A program made the position numbers and the translations under genes. A stretch of DNA of 64,000 nucleotides, from positions 1-64,000 of the forward strand of contig JABVXV010000163.1 in the NCBI GenBank assembly GCA_013365325.1. Direction: 5' to 3'. This DNA comes from Dipetalonema caudispina (lineage: Eukaryota; Nematoda; Chromadorea; Rhabditida; Onchocercidae). Within the stretch, counting starts at the first letter, position 1. Each line of letters begins with the position of its first letter. Below are positions 12,739-25,616 of the stretch, piece by piece. The notes beneath the pieces are model-generated. The model made no database searches, was not told the DNA's origin, and saw only the letters and a program-made list of their open reading frames with translations.

Positions 12739-15700
12739 ACAATTATTTTTTGCCTGTCGTATATCCACTACTATTCCTTTGACCTTATATTACATCATTT
12801 TTTCACTGTACCAAGCTTTTAGTTTAAAAAACGATTGGCTATTTATCTTAATTTTTGTTTAACTAATTATTCTCAGCTGGGTGGTCTTCCCCAGCTTATT
12901 TAAGTGTAGAATGGCTTACTTTCTTATACTGCCTTCACTTTTTTTAATGTCAGCTCCGTCGTTCTGTACTCTATCCTTCGTTCTATTGCAGAAAAGCTCT
13001 CTATTGTCCGTAGAAACATGTACCATTGTCGTAGTGAAGTGTTAAATCAGACCCAACACCCACAACTTTCATTATTCCTTCAGAGAAATAGTAGTCCTTA
13101 TCGATCTTTAATTAATGAAAATAGATGTTCGATTTTTCCATGAAGTAAGACCTATATTTTAAGATGAAAAAACTGAGTGATTTAATTGATTCATGCTTCT
13201 TATTACTGCATATAATATCTATTCTAACATCTTGTTGCTTTTCTTGTAAGATCCTTCAAATTTTCAGAAGTCATTTTTTTATTTTATTACTGCTACACAA
13301 TAAAAAAAGTTATGACTTGGAGGACGGCAATTTTTCTTCCTTTTTCAGCAGAAAATTTGTCGTTGATAACAAAAAATGTATCTGGTACCGTGAAAAGTAT
13401 ATGTACTACTCAGTAGTGCCTCATGTTGGGAATGTTTGTTTTGCAGACATAAAACTTCAAAGACCACGCAATTATAACTTCCTTTTCCGATTTCTATGGC
13501 TTGTATCAAATATACGCTTGAAGATTATATCTTTTTTTTTCTCCTTTTTTTTAAGTAAATCGAGTTTGTCAAACTGTTTTCCATTTATTTCTCACTTTTA
13601 ATGCTCTTCGGAGCGGAATTTAGATTATTCATATGTGCTTGATTGTTTGAAATCTATCTAAATTATGACAAATCAATATGAATGTGTTGTTTCTCCGAAG
13701 TATGGTTGGTTAAAGCAGATTTTGTGCTTCAATATCTTTTGATTTTTAGTAAAATTTTCTCTCAAATTAAATTTTCATCAGAATTTGAAAATTTATAATA
13801 ATGGATTCTTACGATTAATAACTACCATTGAGGCTTTTCTTGAATTTTTGCACTGGAATTTCATCAGTTGAAGTTTAATTAATATATTTCCAAAATCATT
13901 TCAAGGTTAAGTTTAAGCTTTTCATATGTTCTGTTTTTGTTTTAGCCAAGTATTATTTTTGAATCAATTGCTTTCAACCCAGTTGCAGCTGGGTTGAAGC
14001 ACTTCTTAAGTAGGAAAGAAGAAAACTTTAGACAAATGGTTATTTTAGTAAAAAAAAAAAATCTTCTTGGATGATTGACAACGTTATTATGCATGCATGC
14101 ATACAGATATCGTTTTACTAATTATAAATTGGTTTCCCTGCGAGCGAATTAGGGAAAGATTGCTCATTTCATCCTGTTTTTTTAGAAAAGTTAGATTAAT
14201 TTCTAAAATTTGCATAGCAACACTGAGAGAAACTCAATAAAAGTTCTTCTCAGTGTTGCTATGCAAATTTTAGAAATTAATCTAATTTTTCTAAAAGATT
14301 TATTTTAAAAAGTTGAAATTTCTTTTTTTTTTTTTTTTTTTTCGAGATATAAAATTCCTTTAACTATACAAGAATTCTTGATTTCTTTTAAAAGATTTGC
14401 TAAAAATAGCTATCATCAACTAAAATTTCTTCATTAAATAATCAGTACAAAAATAGGTCAATCAACATTTCGCTATCATGTTACGGTTTTTGTTTTTTTC
14501 ATTTTATCTGATGAGCTGACGCAAAAGTAGAGCATTGGTTTTGCTGATTCATATTATTTGTGAACTGTTAATCATTGTTCTATCCAAGAACCATTCTTTA
14601 CCATCATTATTAACACTATCCAAAATAGTATGGCCTAAATTGCAGGTAATATTAGTTCATTGCACCCAAATGAATTGCAAATTGGAAATAGCTAATTTAA
14701 AATTTTCAATTGTTTATCATGTTTAAGCCAAGATTCGAACTCGAAAGTTAACATTTTTTTTTTTCCGGTGCACTGGAATTTAATTATCCTTTAGCAGAAT
14801 TCCGAGAGTGAATATTCATTTTCAATCAAACTTCAAGTTTTTTATCTCTTGCCACTCTAGCAAGCATCATTATTAATGTACTCAAAAATTCTTTCCGGAA
14901 AAATAAACGAATGAAAGCACTCCAGCTGATAACATTACGATGCCAACTTGAATATACATAGATCATTTATACTCGTAGAAACGGATTCATCAGTTCAGTT
15001 CCATTTGATGAATTAATTCAGCAATTTGGTTGTATCATAGGATGAACAGTTGTCCAAAGTTTGAATTTAAATTCATAAATTTTAGGGTCAAAATGAAATT
15101 CCAATCTGGAATTGCCTGTTTCTGAAATTTTTCCTGAACTTCAAATTTTTCTCATGAAGAAACAACTAAAAGCCGTAAATAAATGAAATTCGCTTTGTCC
15201 TTCAGCATATTTCAATAGAGGAAAAAAGGAATCATTAATTTCACTTATTTGCTATGCTCTTACTTGCTTCCTTCCTTTATGGAAATTTAAAAGCCATATT
15301 TCAGCAGATATTGATGTATTAAAAGAAGATAAATTTAAGTTTAAATTTTCTAAAAAATAATCCTAATGATTTCTTATTTGAATAATTTCCACTACTTTCA
15401 AAAACAATTTTTCAACTTTTTGACATAGCAACTGTACTTTTTTCAAGTTTTCAAATGTTCATTCGAGAAGAAAAGATGGCATATTCTCTTCTTGCTGTGA
15501 AATCTTTTTCCCTTTTTTTTTTTTTTTTTCTTTAGTGCTGTAGCAATTTCCATTTTATTTCAATTTGATTTTACAAAGATGGTTGTGTTCATTATGCATG
15601 CGGGCATAAAGCGAAAATAATATATTTGACTGAATAATGAATTTTAAATAACAACTGCAAATTATTCTCTTCTGCATCTTAACATATTTTCGTCATCATA

Positions 15701-17499
15701 TGAATAGATACTTTGTTGAATAAATTTTATTTAACATGCTTAGCAGAACAAAAAAAGTAATTTGTGACGTCAAAGTTTTGCTCATACATATGCATGCATG
15801 GACGTGCATATATGACCTAATTATGCATTAATTAAGCTTTAAATAGAAAAATGGTTTGAAAGCAAAATTTTCATTTATTATATATTTCCTCTTTCTGTTT
15901 TATCCGATTATTTCCTTTTCTCTACCATTTGAAAATTAAATTTTTCATGATGAATCAAATTTAATCAGTTAATTATCTCAGAAAGCTATCAGGAAATGAA
16001 CCTGACTTCAAAAGTCTTCTCTATTTTTCACTGACAATCAATTTACAATTTTACCTGATAGCTCTCTTAATGAAATCCAAACTTTCAAATAATCAAATTT
16101 ATTACTATTCATTTCAATTTGATTATTCAATCAATGTGATTCTTTGATGTTTATTTATTTTACTTTTGTTGATCTAGATGTACAATTTTATGGATGTTTT
16201 TGCATGATAAATATATAATCAAATTTTACAGGTAAGTTAATAAAACTATCAATTCATGACTTCATGATAACATAACTTCAAATATTGTATCAATAACAAA
16301 AAGGGTAGTGATGTTGATCGTTTATTTTAAACATCAAAGGTTGTGATGATGTATTTTAGTCATTTTAGTGATCATGTTATGTTAGGATATGCTGATACCG
16401 TTAGAGTAATACAATTATCGTGATTATTACCTTATAGTTATTACTTTGTAAGTAAGTATTACTTAATAATTATCGAAATGTTCCTCATTACGTTAGTAAG
16501 TTTCATAAATATTTTACAATCGTTAAGCCAGTATTTATTTTCGTAATAGAACAGGAATGAGCTAGAAATAATTAGCATAATTAGTTATTCATCCCGAAAG
16601 CATAATAAATATTTTCGTATCATCCTTAACAGAGTATATTTTAGTAATGAATATATCCTAGTTCTATCTCAAACTGTAACTAATTAAAAGATGATAATAA
16701 TTACTCAGTGTAATGTTCAATTTCAGTTTTAATTTTAATTTCATATCTGTTAACTTCGTTTCAATTTACCGCTACTATTTATCTTCTTCTATCAGATTAC
16801 ATTGTTTATTTTCCAAATAAATATTGTTATAAATTTGGAAATTATTAAAAACTATAAATTTCATATTTTTTAAGTTACAATAAATGCTAAACGGAAATTG
16901 AACGATTTTGGGATGGTTCAATCAATTATCTCAATTATTTTTTTTACTCATTTGTTGATATAAAATTTTTTTTCGTTGTAGTCATAATATAAAGATGAAA
17001 CATTGAAAAAAAAAACATCAAACAGAATAATATTGGTGAAATAAATTAGTTATTTTTTCCAAGTAACGAATCAAAAAATTATAAAATTAGGCTAGCACTG
17101 TAATTTCATTAGATTTTTCGATTATGATTTATTTCTTAACACTGTCATTAATTGAAAATTTCTAAACTTTACTATCTCATTTTTATCACTATTAGTAAAA
17201 TTTAAGTTTCCTCTTCTTTTTTTCTGTCTACTAATCCATTGCTATCATATTATTCATTTGGTTATTGATCATTTGATGATAGGAAGTGATATCATATTGT
17301 ATTATATATTATATAGCAACAGAAGCTATGATAATGGAACGAATAACACTAACAATAATTTCAGTTAAATCCAAACATAATTATGAATTAATTTAGGTTC
17401 GAATTTTTACGTAAAATAAAAGTAATTGAGAAAATTGTTGTGTTGAATTGTTGAAAATTAGTTTAGATCGAAAAGATTATTTTGGTGGAAGAATTGGTT
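12739..17499. other. Intergenic region, AT-rich
   Basis: About 4.8 kb between TRAPPC10 and the hexosaminidase gene, both on the plus strand. It holds homopolymer tracts, the hairpin described at 14180-14296, and short purine/pyrimidine alternations such as the TGCATGCATGCATAC stretch near 14091. A 145-codon frame at 13164-13601 is AT-rich and hydrophobic with no recognisable family and is not supported as a gene. Confidence 0.6.
14180..14296 (+). repeat. Long near-perfect inverted repeat (48-bp arms, 21-nt loop)
   Basis: Arm 14180-14227 pairs with 14249-14296 over 48 bases. The only non-Watson-Crick position is a G opposite T, which becomes a G:U wobble in a plus-strand RNA. The loop is 14228-14248. 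The arm is far longer than chance palindromes elsewhere in the window. It could be a solo MITE or foldback remnant, or a hairpin RNA source. There is no open reading frame in it. Confidence 0.8.
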
Positions 17500-20400
17500 A
17501 TGTTAAACGAGCATAGACAAAATTATCTCCTACGATCATCCATTGCATGTGTTATATTCCTAATTAGTGTGTTGTATTTTTGTAACACAGTGAGATCTGC
17601 CGTATCATTCGAGATGTTTGAAAGTCAGGAAATTCAAACAAATCCATTCAAAGAAGTTTGTTTTTATTTATTTGATTATTTTTCCCTGTCAACTTTTTCT
17701 TTCTTAAAATATCATCCTAATATGACAAAGAAGAAATTATCCCGGCAATACCCGGTCATAGTATATCTCTTAATGGTAGCCAATATCATTTACCTTTTGG
17801 AGTATATTTCTCTGTGAATTTGCAAAAATCAATAATACTCTCTAATATAAAATGTTTTTAATCGATATTTCAAAAATATAAACCTTGTGATATTTGTATA
17901 TTATCTTTCAATTAATTTACTTTGATATTGCAATGAGAGATCGAAATATAATTCCATACATAAAATAAATTATAAAAATAATTTGGAGATTAAAGGACGA
18001 GAAGTATGAATGACAGTAAAAAATAGATGAAAGAGAAAATTTCCGATTTTAATCTTCAAAAAATTTCCGACTTTACCTCTCTATCAATTATTACAGGAAT
18101 AATAAAATGAATCATTTCGTCACTATTTACTTTCCCAATAGTCAGCTGATATGAATAAAAGAGTAAAAAGATTTAAGACGATTTAAAAAGCTGGTCTGTT
18201 GCAAGTTTTAATAACATGTTTATATGAATTGAAGATTTGATGTGTAGTTGAAACGTTGCTAATCTTAGATTTTTCAATCAAAAGCGAAGACATTTGAAGT
18301 CATTGTGTTCCCTTTTGCATATTCAATTAATTCAATAATTTATTATCGATTTGCCTTTTTCATATTTGCAGCTTCAAATTTCAAAAAAAAAAAAAAAAAA
18401 AAAAACATGTAGTTAGTAAATAATCGCTGCCATATTAAAAAAACATCACATGAAACAATGAAAGATAATTTACCATCCTGGAATCGACCATTTCTGCATT
18501 ATGGTACAAAATAGCAGCATAGAATTGAAATTTCAAATAAAATAAATTAAAAACAGCAATATTTGAATTGGATGCACTTCAAAAATTTCAATTGAAAATT
18601 GAATTAGTTTTAGCAGAATTTGGAAATATCTTCAATTTGTGTTTTTGAATTTTATTCAAGAAAAAAAAAAGAGAAAAATGATTCTCATCGCAACTCATGC
18701 AATTATTTTGTTTTTTTGTTTTTTTTTTTTTTCAGAAAATAGTACATTTTGACTTAAAAGGAGCACCGCCAACTTTGAAATATTACAAGAAAATGTTTCC
18801 ACTATTAAAACAAATGAAGGTAGATGGAATATTAATGGAATATGAAGATATGTTTCCATATTGGGATGAACTCAGTGTATTGAAACGAGGAATCAGTTAT
18901 AATGATACTATTCTCAAAGCTATTTTAGAGGTTAATTTTTCCAAAAAAAAAAAAAAATAATAAGTTTTATTTTCATTAATTTCTTATTTTTTTTTTTTTT
19001 TTTTGCTTATTTTCATAGTATTTAATTTAGTACTGCAACATTAATTTCGAAAGCGTTTTAAAATATGACAAAAAAGAGGAGGGAAAAAAAAGACGTAACA
19101 GACTGGTTGTTTCATTTTTACTTTCATAGTAATTTTCACCTGAACAACTTTTTGAAAAATTGAAACGTTATTATCAAATATAACTCTTCATTAGAATAGT
19201 TTTTTTTTTTTTTGTTTACATTGTTTGGAAAAATAATCATTCCCAATGATTTCATAAATAGCAAAACACAAAATAATTGCATAGACGAAAGAAAAAAAAG
19301 AAAAAAAAAAAGATGGTAATTGCTAATTTTGAAATAAACAATCCAATTAATGAATAATTTTTACAATATTTTACAACAAATTTGTCATCTTTGCTCTCAA
19401 AATTACTTATTTATTGTTCGAAATGATTTCTGAATTCTTCAATTATAATATAATGAATACGTCTAACTTTTGAACAGAAACATTTTAAAGAATTTCTGCT
19501 AGTGATCATTGTTTTATTAAAAGCTGGTTGTGTTTAATATTGATGATAACTGCTAAGATCGCAATCAATTTAGTGTAAACATTACGGTGATTGTAAACAA
19601 TTAATCATTGATGAGTGAAAAATTAGGGGCAATCTAAAGTACTGTTCAAAGATCAAAAATATGAAACTGATGGTAAAGTTCATTGAATAATTATTGAACA
19701 GATAATGATGATCTATAATTTTGACAAGTAATGATGAAATCATCCCGGAAATGATACTTTTCTAAAAGACCTGATTATCGCTTATCTGTAATAGCTTGTC
19801 TAGGATAATCTGATCATGGCAAGCATAGTTGTCATATATATTTACAGAAGTAATCTCATATCAAATTCATTCATTGAAGTCTCGTGTATCGTGATAAATT
19901 ATATTTTCGGATTTGGTAACAAATTCAATATGTGAGTAGTTGAACGAGCAATAATGAATCAGGAAAAGATTTCTTCAAAATTGTCATCATTATAGCATCA
20001 GTTCATTACTGATTAATTGATGAAATTTCAACCAATTTTTATAATTTTATTTTTTATTTAATTTTTTAATTGCTTATTCTATTAATAAATTACTTTATTA
20101 TCAATTGCTTACTTACAGTTAGCATCTAATAATAGCTTGGAAGTTATTCCACTTGTGCAAACTTTTGGTCATATGGAATTTGTTCTGAAACATTCAAAAT
20201 ATTCAATATATCGTGAAGATATGCTAAAGCATGATACAATATGTCCATCAGATGATGGTTCCTGGCATTTGATCACTGAAATACTCACACAGGTTAGTAA
20301 TATCTGATCAGTAAATGGATTCATACACTTTACTGTTATGTTAACATTTACAACTCAATTTTTTACTAAATATGTTCATGAAAATTATTCGTATATTATC

Positions 20401-22701
20401 AAGATATATGTCAAATTTTCCGAAATATGAAATTTTTTTGTAGATACGTATCATGCATCCCAATGCAAAACGAATACACATTGGTGCTGATGAAGTATAT
20501 AGTATCGGTAAGGATAATCGTTGTATGAATAGACTTATCGGCAATTTAAGTTCATCGAAGGATCGCCTAAAATTAGATCATATTAGCAGGTAGCAAATAT
20601 TTCTTGTTTCATTAATATGATTTCAACTAATAAATATTTTTAATATAATTCTGTTTAATTTAACACTAACCTTCCAAGTTTTTTTTTTGTTGAATGGCCT
20701 ATTCTATTCCTAAAGAATATAACGCATTAGACCATGAGATTTGATGGTATTAGTTTTCATAAATAAATAGTAAACGATATCATTGATCAAAGATAGATTC
20801 ATTATATTGAAATTATTGATGAAATTAAATTTTAGTACTCAAATTCTTCTTTTTTCCAAGGGTTGCGAGATACGCTCGGAATGAATTGGGATTTGCAGAA
20901 GTGTTAGCATGGAATGATATGTTCGATAATATTGGTGTTGATTTGCTAAAAGAATACCAAATGGGTGAACTGGTTATTCCCGTTATCTGGGGTTATGCTG
21001 TTAATGTTACTAAATTGAATTACTTCCCGATAAATATGTTTAAGAGATATTCACAGGTTGGGTTTTTTTTTTTTTTTTTTCTTTCCCTCTAAATTATTGA
21101 AATATATTGTTGCATGCTCAATTAATTGGCCAATCATTGATGTAGTTACTAAAATTTAGTTGAATAATGAACTAAATTAAATTTTAGGTTTTTTCAAAAA
21201 TGATGTTTGCAAGCGCATTTAAAGGTGCAAATGGTCAAAATGAATTGTTTTGTTACATTGAACGATATCTTGCCAATCAACGATCATATGTGGAGTTGTA
21301 TAAGAAAGAGAAGAAGGTATTGATTTATTTGTTTGCAATTTTATCGAGAAACATCGGAATTTTTCGAAAATAAACTCCAAGGTCAAATAAGAATAAGCAT
21401 AGAAAATAAAAACGACTTTCTTCTGCTTGTTAGAGACAAAATTCGGTTAGTAATTTGTGTAAATCGTTGTAAATGAGTTATAAGCATTTGATTTTTCTTT
21501 TTTTGTGAAGAAGAAATTCCATGTTTTACAGAATTTGGAAGGTAAAATTTCGGGTATCATTTTAACCGGTTGGCAACGATACAATCACTACAGTCCATTA
21601 TGTGAAATTTTGCCAGTTTCAATCCCATCATTAATCGTTGATCTTGTTTATTTGAATAATGTCGATTTAACCGAAGATGAAATTATACAGAAAGCGAAAT
21701 TAAGTCTTTTTTTAAATTATATTCTTCAAATGCATGAATTCAAATACCAATTATCTTGCAAATTGTGTTACATCTTGCAATATAAGTGATATTACCAATT
21801 ACCACTTGTAACACATTGTCATCATTTTAGAAATAATCTGAGTTAAAAATATTTGTTTATTGCAACCATTATGGAAATGAAACTATTCTGTCTTCAATTT
21901 TGAACTTGAAATATTTTTAGGATATACTTAATTGTCAAAATACTGATACGCATAACTCAGAGAAAAATGTCGTGACCGTAATGAATTCGATGAAGAGAAA
22001 TAATGGGACTTCATTGGAGATGATGTTCATAAATTGTTCATTTCCAGGAAGTAAAATTTATGATGAGGTACATTTTTGTCCTATTTTTAATGCTCCAAAT
22101 GTTAACGTTACTATCTGTACATTTATGGGTACCGGAAAATTTTCTCTTACATCTATAATAATAGGAACCGGAAGTATCATTCAAAGGAAAAAAAAAAAAA
22201 AAAACTGAACAGCTCCAGTTCAATAGATTTTCATTGATAGAAATGGAAAATGAGGAAAAATTATTAATTTTCACTTTTTAAATATGATTTTTTTCCTTCC
22301 TTTTTATAATTACAGTTTAAAGCTATATTTAAAATTACAATTTTTTTTTAAATTTCATTTACATAATGAATTTTATTCCTTTTACAGGTGGCGAATTTTC
22401 ATTGGCATATAACAGGAGAGAAACAAACAAGCGTTGAAAATCTACAAAAGATACGAGAAAATGTATGTTTAGGAGGATTAAACGAGACAGTATAATGATG
22501 ATTGGGTAAAAGCTTGTGTAAGATTATGTCAAAGATATATTCAATTAGAATGACACTCTTGACATTTTATCATTTTAATTGAGTAACATTTTACTTAAAA
22601 AGTTTCAAAACAAATTCACATTATTTCAGATTGGTATCTTACTTCGCCCATATTTTTATGAGGAATCAGTCAATGAAATAGTGGAAGAACAGTTACGTTA
22701 A
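17500..22701 (+). CDS. HEXD: Beta-N-acetylhexosaminidase, GH20, hexosaminidase D-like, membrane-anchored
   Basis: Predicted to remove terminal beta-linked GlcNAc or GalNAc. In C. elegans this GH20 subfamily (hex-2 to hex-5) trims N-glycan core GlcNAc. Exons: 17500-17655, 18736-18930, 20119-20292, 20444-20589, 20861-21056, 21188-21316, 21532-21703, 21961-22067, 22388-22462 and 22630-22701. All phases agree, giving 473 aa. Residues about 15-30 form a hydrophobic segment after a basic start, so a type II signal anchor (Golgi) is likely. The barrel begins at KIVHFDLKGAPP; MEYEDMFPYW and VIPLVQTFGHMEFVLKH follow. IHIGADEVYSIG carries the Asp-Glu catalytic pair, and LAWNDMF and LTGWQRYNHY line the site. 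I chose the ATG at 17500; an acceptor-like GTTTAG lies about 35 bases upstream, as for trans-splicing. The intron before 20861 ends in AAG. The 21703/21961 junction was chosen by phase and is the weakest. Confidence 0.9.
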
Positions 22702-25616
22702 ATGTTGCAATGAAATGGTAAGTATATTTATATTTATAATTTATTGAAATTTAAAAAAAAAAAAACAGATGAATATTATAGTTAAATGAGAGATCGAAAA
22801 ATGGACAGTGGACATTAATATGTAATAATTTTTATTTTTTCATGGCTTTGATTAAATAAAATGCAAATAATTCATGAAAGATATTATGAAGTATCAATTA
22901 GCATCAAGCAGATGTAATATTTCTATTGATCTGATCATTCTTATATTGTATATGAAAATTGGCTACTTCATATATAGCATGAAAATAATGCTTAACTATT
23001 TGATGTAGAAATTTCTTCGAATTGAGAGTATAATGCATATGTAGATTGCGTAGTTTACATGAATTCTCAATTCTGATCAAGAGATTAAGGATTGATCTTA
23101 TGTAACGAAAAGTTACATGTTGATTAGGTTTATATGGAATAAATCTCATTATCAGTGATCTTCTAACCTGAAATAATCATGCATAATTTCAAGATAAGTA
23201 GGTTTATAAAATCATCAATAAGAAGTTTACATTCATATCTTATCGATGTTATAATCATTAAAATGATATTTCAACAACTACAATAAACTTTTCAGAATTC
23301 TTCAATCTTTAACACAAAAGAATTTCTCCTTTTCTTTTCTTAATTTCAGTATTCTTCGAATAAATATCTATTACAAAAATTCATTGCTCAAAAGTGAATA
23401 TAATTTATTCATTTTGATTGCACGAAAAAATACTGGATCGACGCAGATCTCCACAGTATCATGCTAGTCTTAAAAAGTTTTAATTATTTTGCTCTATTCC
23501 ATCAAAAAACAATATTATAGTGTTATCTGTATAAATAATTCTCAAGTTTCTTGAAATTCTTTTTATTTTTGTCACATTACAATAGTAATTTTATTGATAT
23601 TAGCTGTTTTTCTTTTTTTTTTTCCCCCGCCTTTCCCGAATGCTATATATTCCGGTTAGTTTATCATAATTTTCAGTGATTTTTCTTTTATTATTTCCAC
23701 TTAAACATTTTTGTCTACTATCTACTATTTTACTGGTAATTACTTTTGTACTTAACTGGTGTATTTTTATATTAGGTGATTAGTTATCTGCTTAGTTACT
23801 GTATTGCATAATTTTAATAATTAATTCACCTGTGAAAGTTTCATTAATTTGTCAATCCACTTTAATATAGTTATTGGATACAGGCTGTATATTTTACACA
23901 ACTTTTTTTTTCTCAATACCATTTCAACTAATTTTGTTATTTTCTCATTCTTCATGTAATATCGTTGTCATTTTTACGATGTCTTAATACAAAATTGTAT
24001 ATTTTCGAAACCATTACCTTTCAATTCGTTTATATCAAATAGAATGTTTGTATTTTGATCGAACAGATAATAGTTAAATAATTTGGAAGAAATTTTTTTT
24101 TTAGATTTCCGTCCCACTTAAAATTAAATAAACTTCACCTCTTATTTTTCTTTGTTTTTATTGTTTTTCAAGCCTATTTTACTGCAATTTTGAAGTATAA
24201 AAAGTTATTGTAGCAAAAATTGTGCAAAAAACAGATATGCAAATGCAGACGTTCACAATATTAGTCATATAATGTATGTCATCTTAGTTGTTGTTACCTA
24301 CTGATATCATCTTACCTCAGCTAATTTTGTTGATGTAAATTTGATTCCCTATTTCCATTTCCTTTCCAAAGTTTACCTAGCGAACTTATTAAGTGCATTT
24401 TTCCACCATTAAGTCTACATTTCCGGACAAATAATAGTCTCACAAAAAAAACTGATTAATTTTTTTAGAAATTTCAACTATGTAAAAAGAGATCATATGT
24501 TAGTACGAGTCATGTACAGTACTGATAACAATATATTTACAATTTTCTAGCATATCGAATTGTTCAAATTGCAGAAATTCATCAAATTATAAACGAAAGC
24601 ACAAAAAAAAGAGTTGTTAAAAATAGGACAAAGAAAGCTTGATCAAAAGAAATACTTATGAAACCACAAATTTTTGAAAGAAAAAATACAACATGAATTG
24701 CTTAAACATTAAAAATAAAGCAAATGAAACTAAATGTATATCAATACTAATCTTTGCACATTAATAATGAACATAATTTAATAATAAAAACTCAAAAATG
24801 ACTATTTTGGGAATCAAAAAAAAAAAGACTAATTTAGACAAAAATTTATTAGGAAACAATGAAGTGCAAATGCGATACATATCTTTTTCCTTTTGTTTGT
24901 AGCTCTTCGAATATATTATACTAAAGGTGGAGAAAAAAAATGAAAGGATTAAGAGTTGAAGAATTCAGTGAAAGTAAATGTTATATTTATGGTGCTGCAT
25001 TTAAATTAGGAAAATGATATATGAAATATTAGATATATTTTAGCAATTTTGCTAGCACCCATTGGTTGGCGCATTATTTGAATATGTTAAAAAAAGAAAG
25101 ATGATAACTTATGGCAACAAAACAACATTTACATAAATAAAAAGTTTATTAAAACAAGTGTTTCCTGAGTTTCGAAAAGGCAGGAAACATATGCATTGGA
25201 AAACGGTTGCAGAATGCTAAAAATGTCGACTAATGGCTTCAACTGTTTGAGAAGAGTTAATAACCAAAGGTCAATTTAAATACTGACCATTTTACTGTCA
25301 TAGAAGCAACACGTTAATCTAAAGCAAACTATTGAACTTTAATTTTGTAGCAGGAGGCTTCCAAAAAGAGCGATTTTAGTTACCTCTTACAAATTTCGCA
25401 AATCTCAAAAATTAAAAAAATATGAATTTAATTTTTTAACTTTCAAACTTATGTTTGTCAAATTTTCTCAAATTTGAATTGAAGTACAACTGCATAACTA
25501 TATTAGTATGATTTGAAAAGACTTTATATAGGCTTAATTCTCACTCCTTGCATCCGCTTCACAATTTTCATCACAAAGCAACGGGAAAAAATAACAATGA
25601 GAAAACAATTTACAGC
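22702..25616. other. Intergenic region between convergent genes
   Basis: About 2.9 kb of AT-rich DNA between the 3' ends of the hexosaminidase gene (plus) and the unrecognised minus-strand gene. It contains only short frames and homopolymers. No RNA gene or mobile element was recognised. Confidence 0.6.

Noticed and set aside
13164..13601. 145-codon plus-strand frame with hydrophobic content
   Set aside because: AT-rich codons (Phe, Leu, Ser, Ile) typical of random AT-rich DNA. No domain and no gene context.
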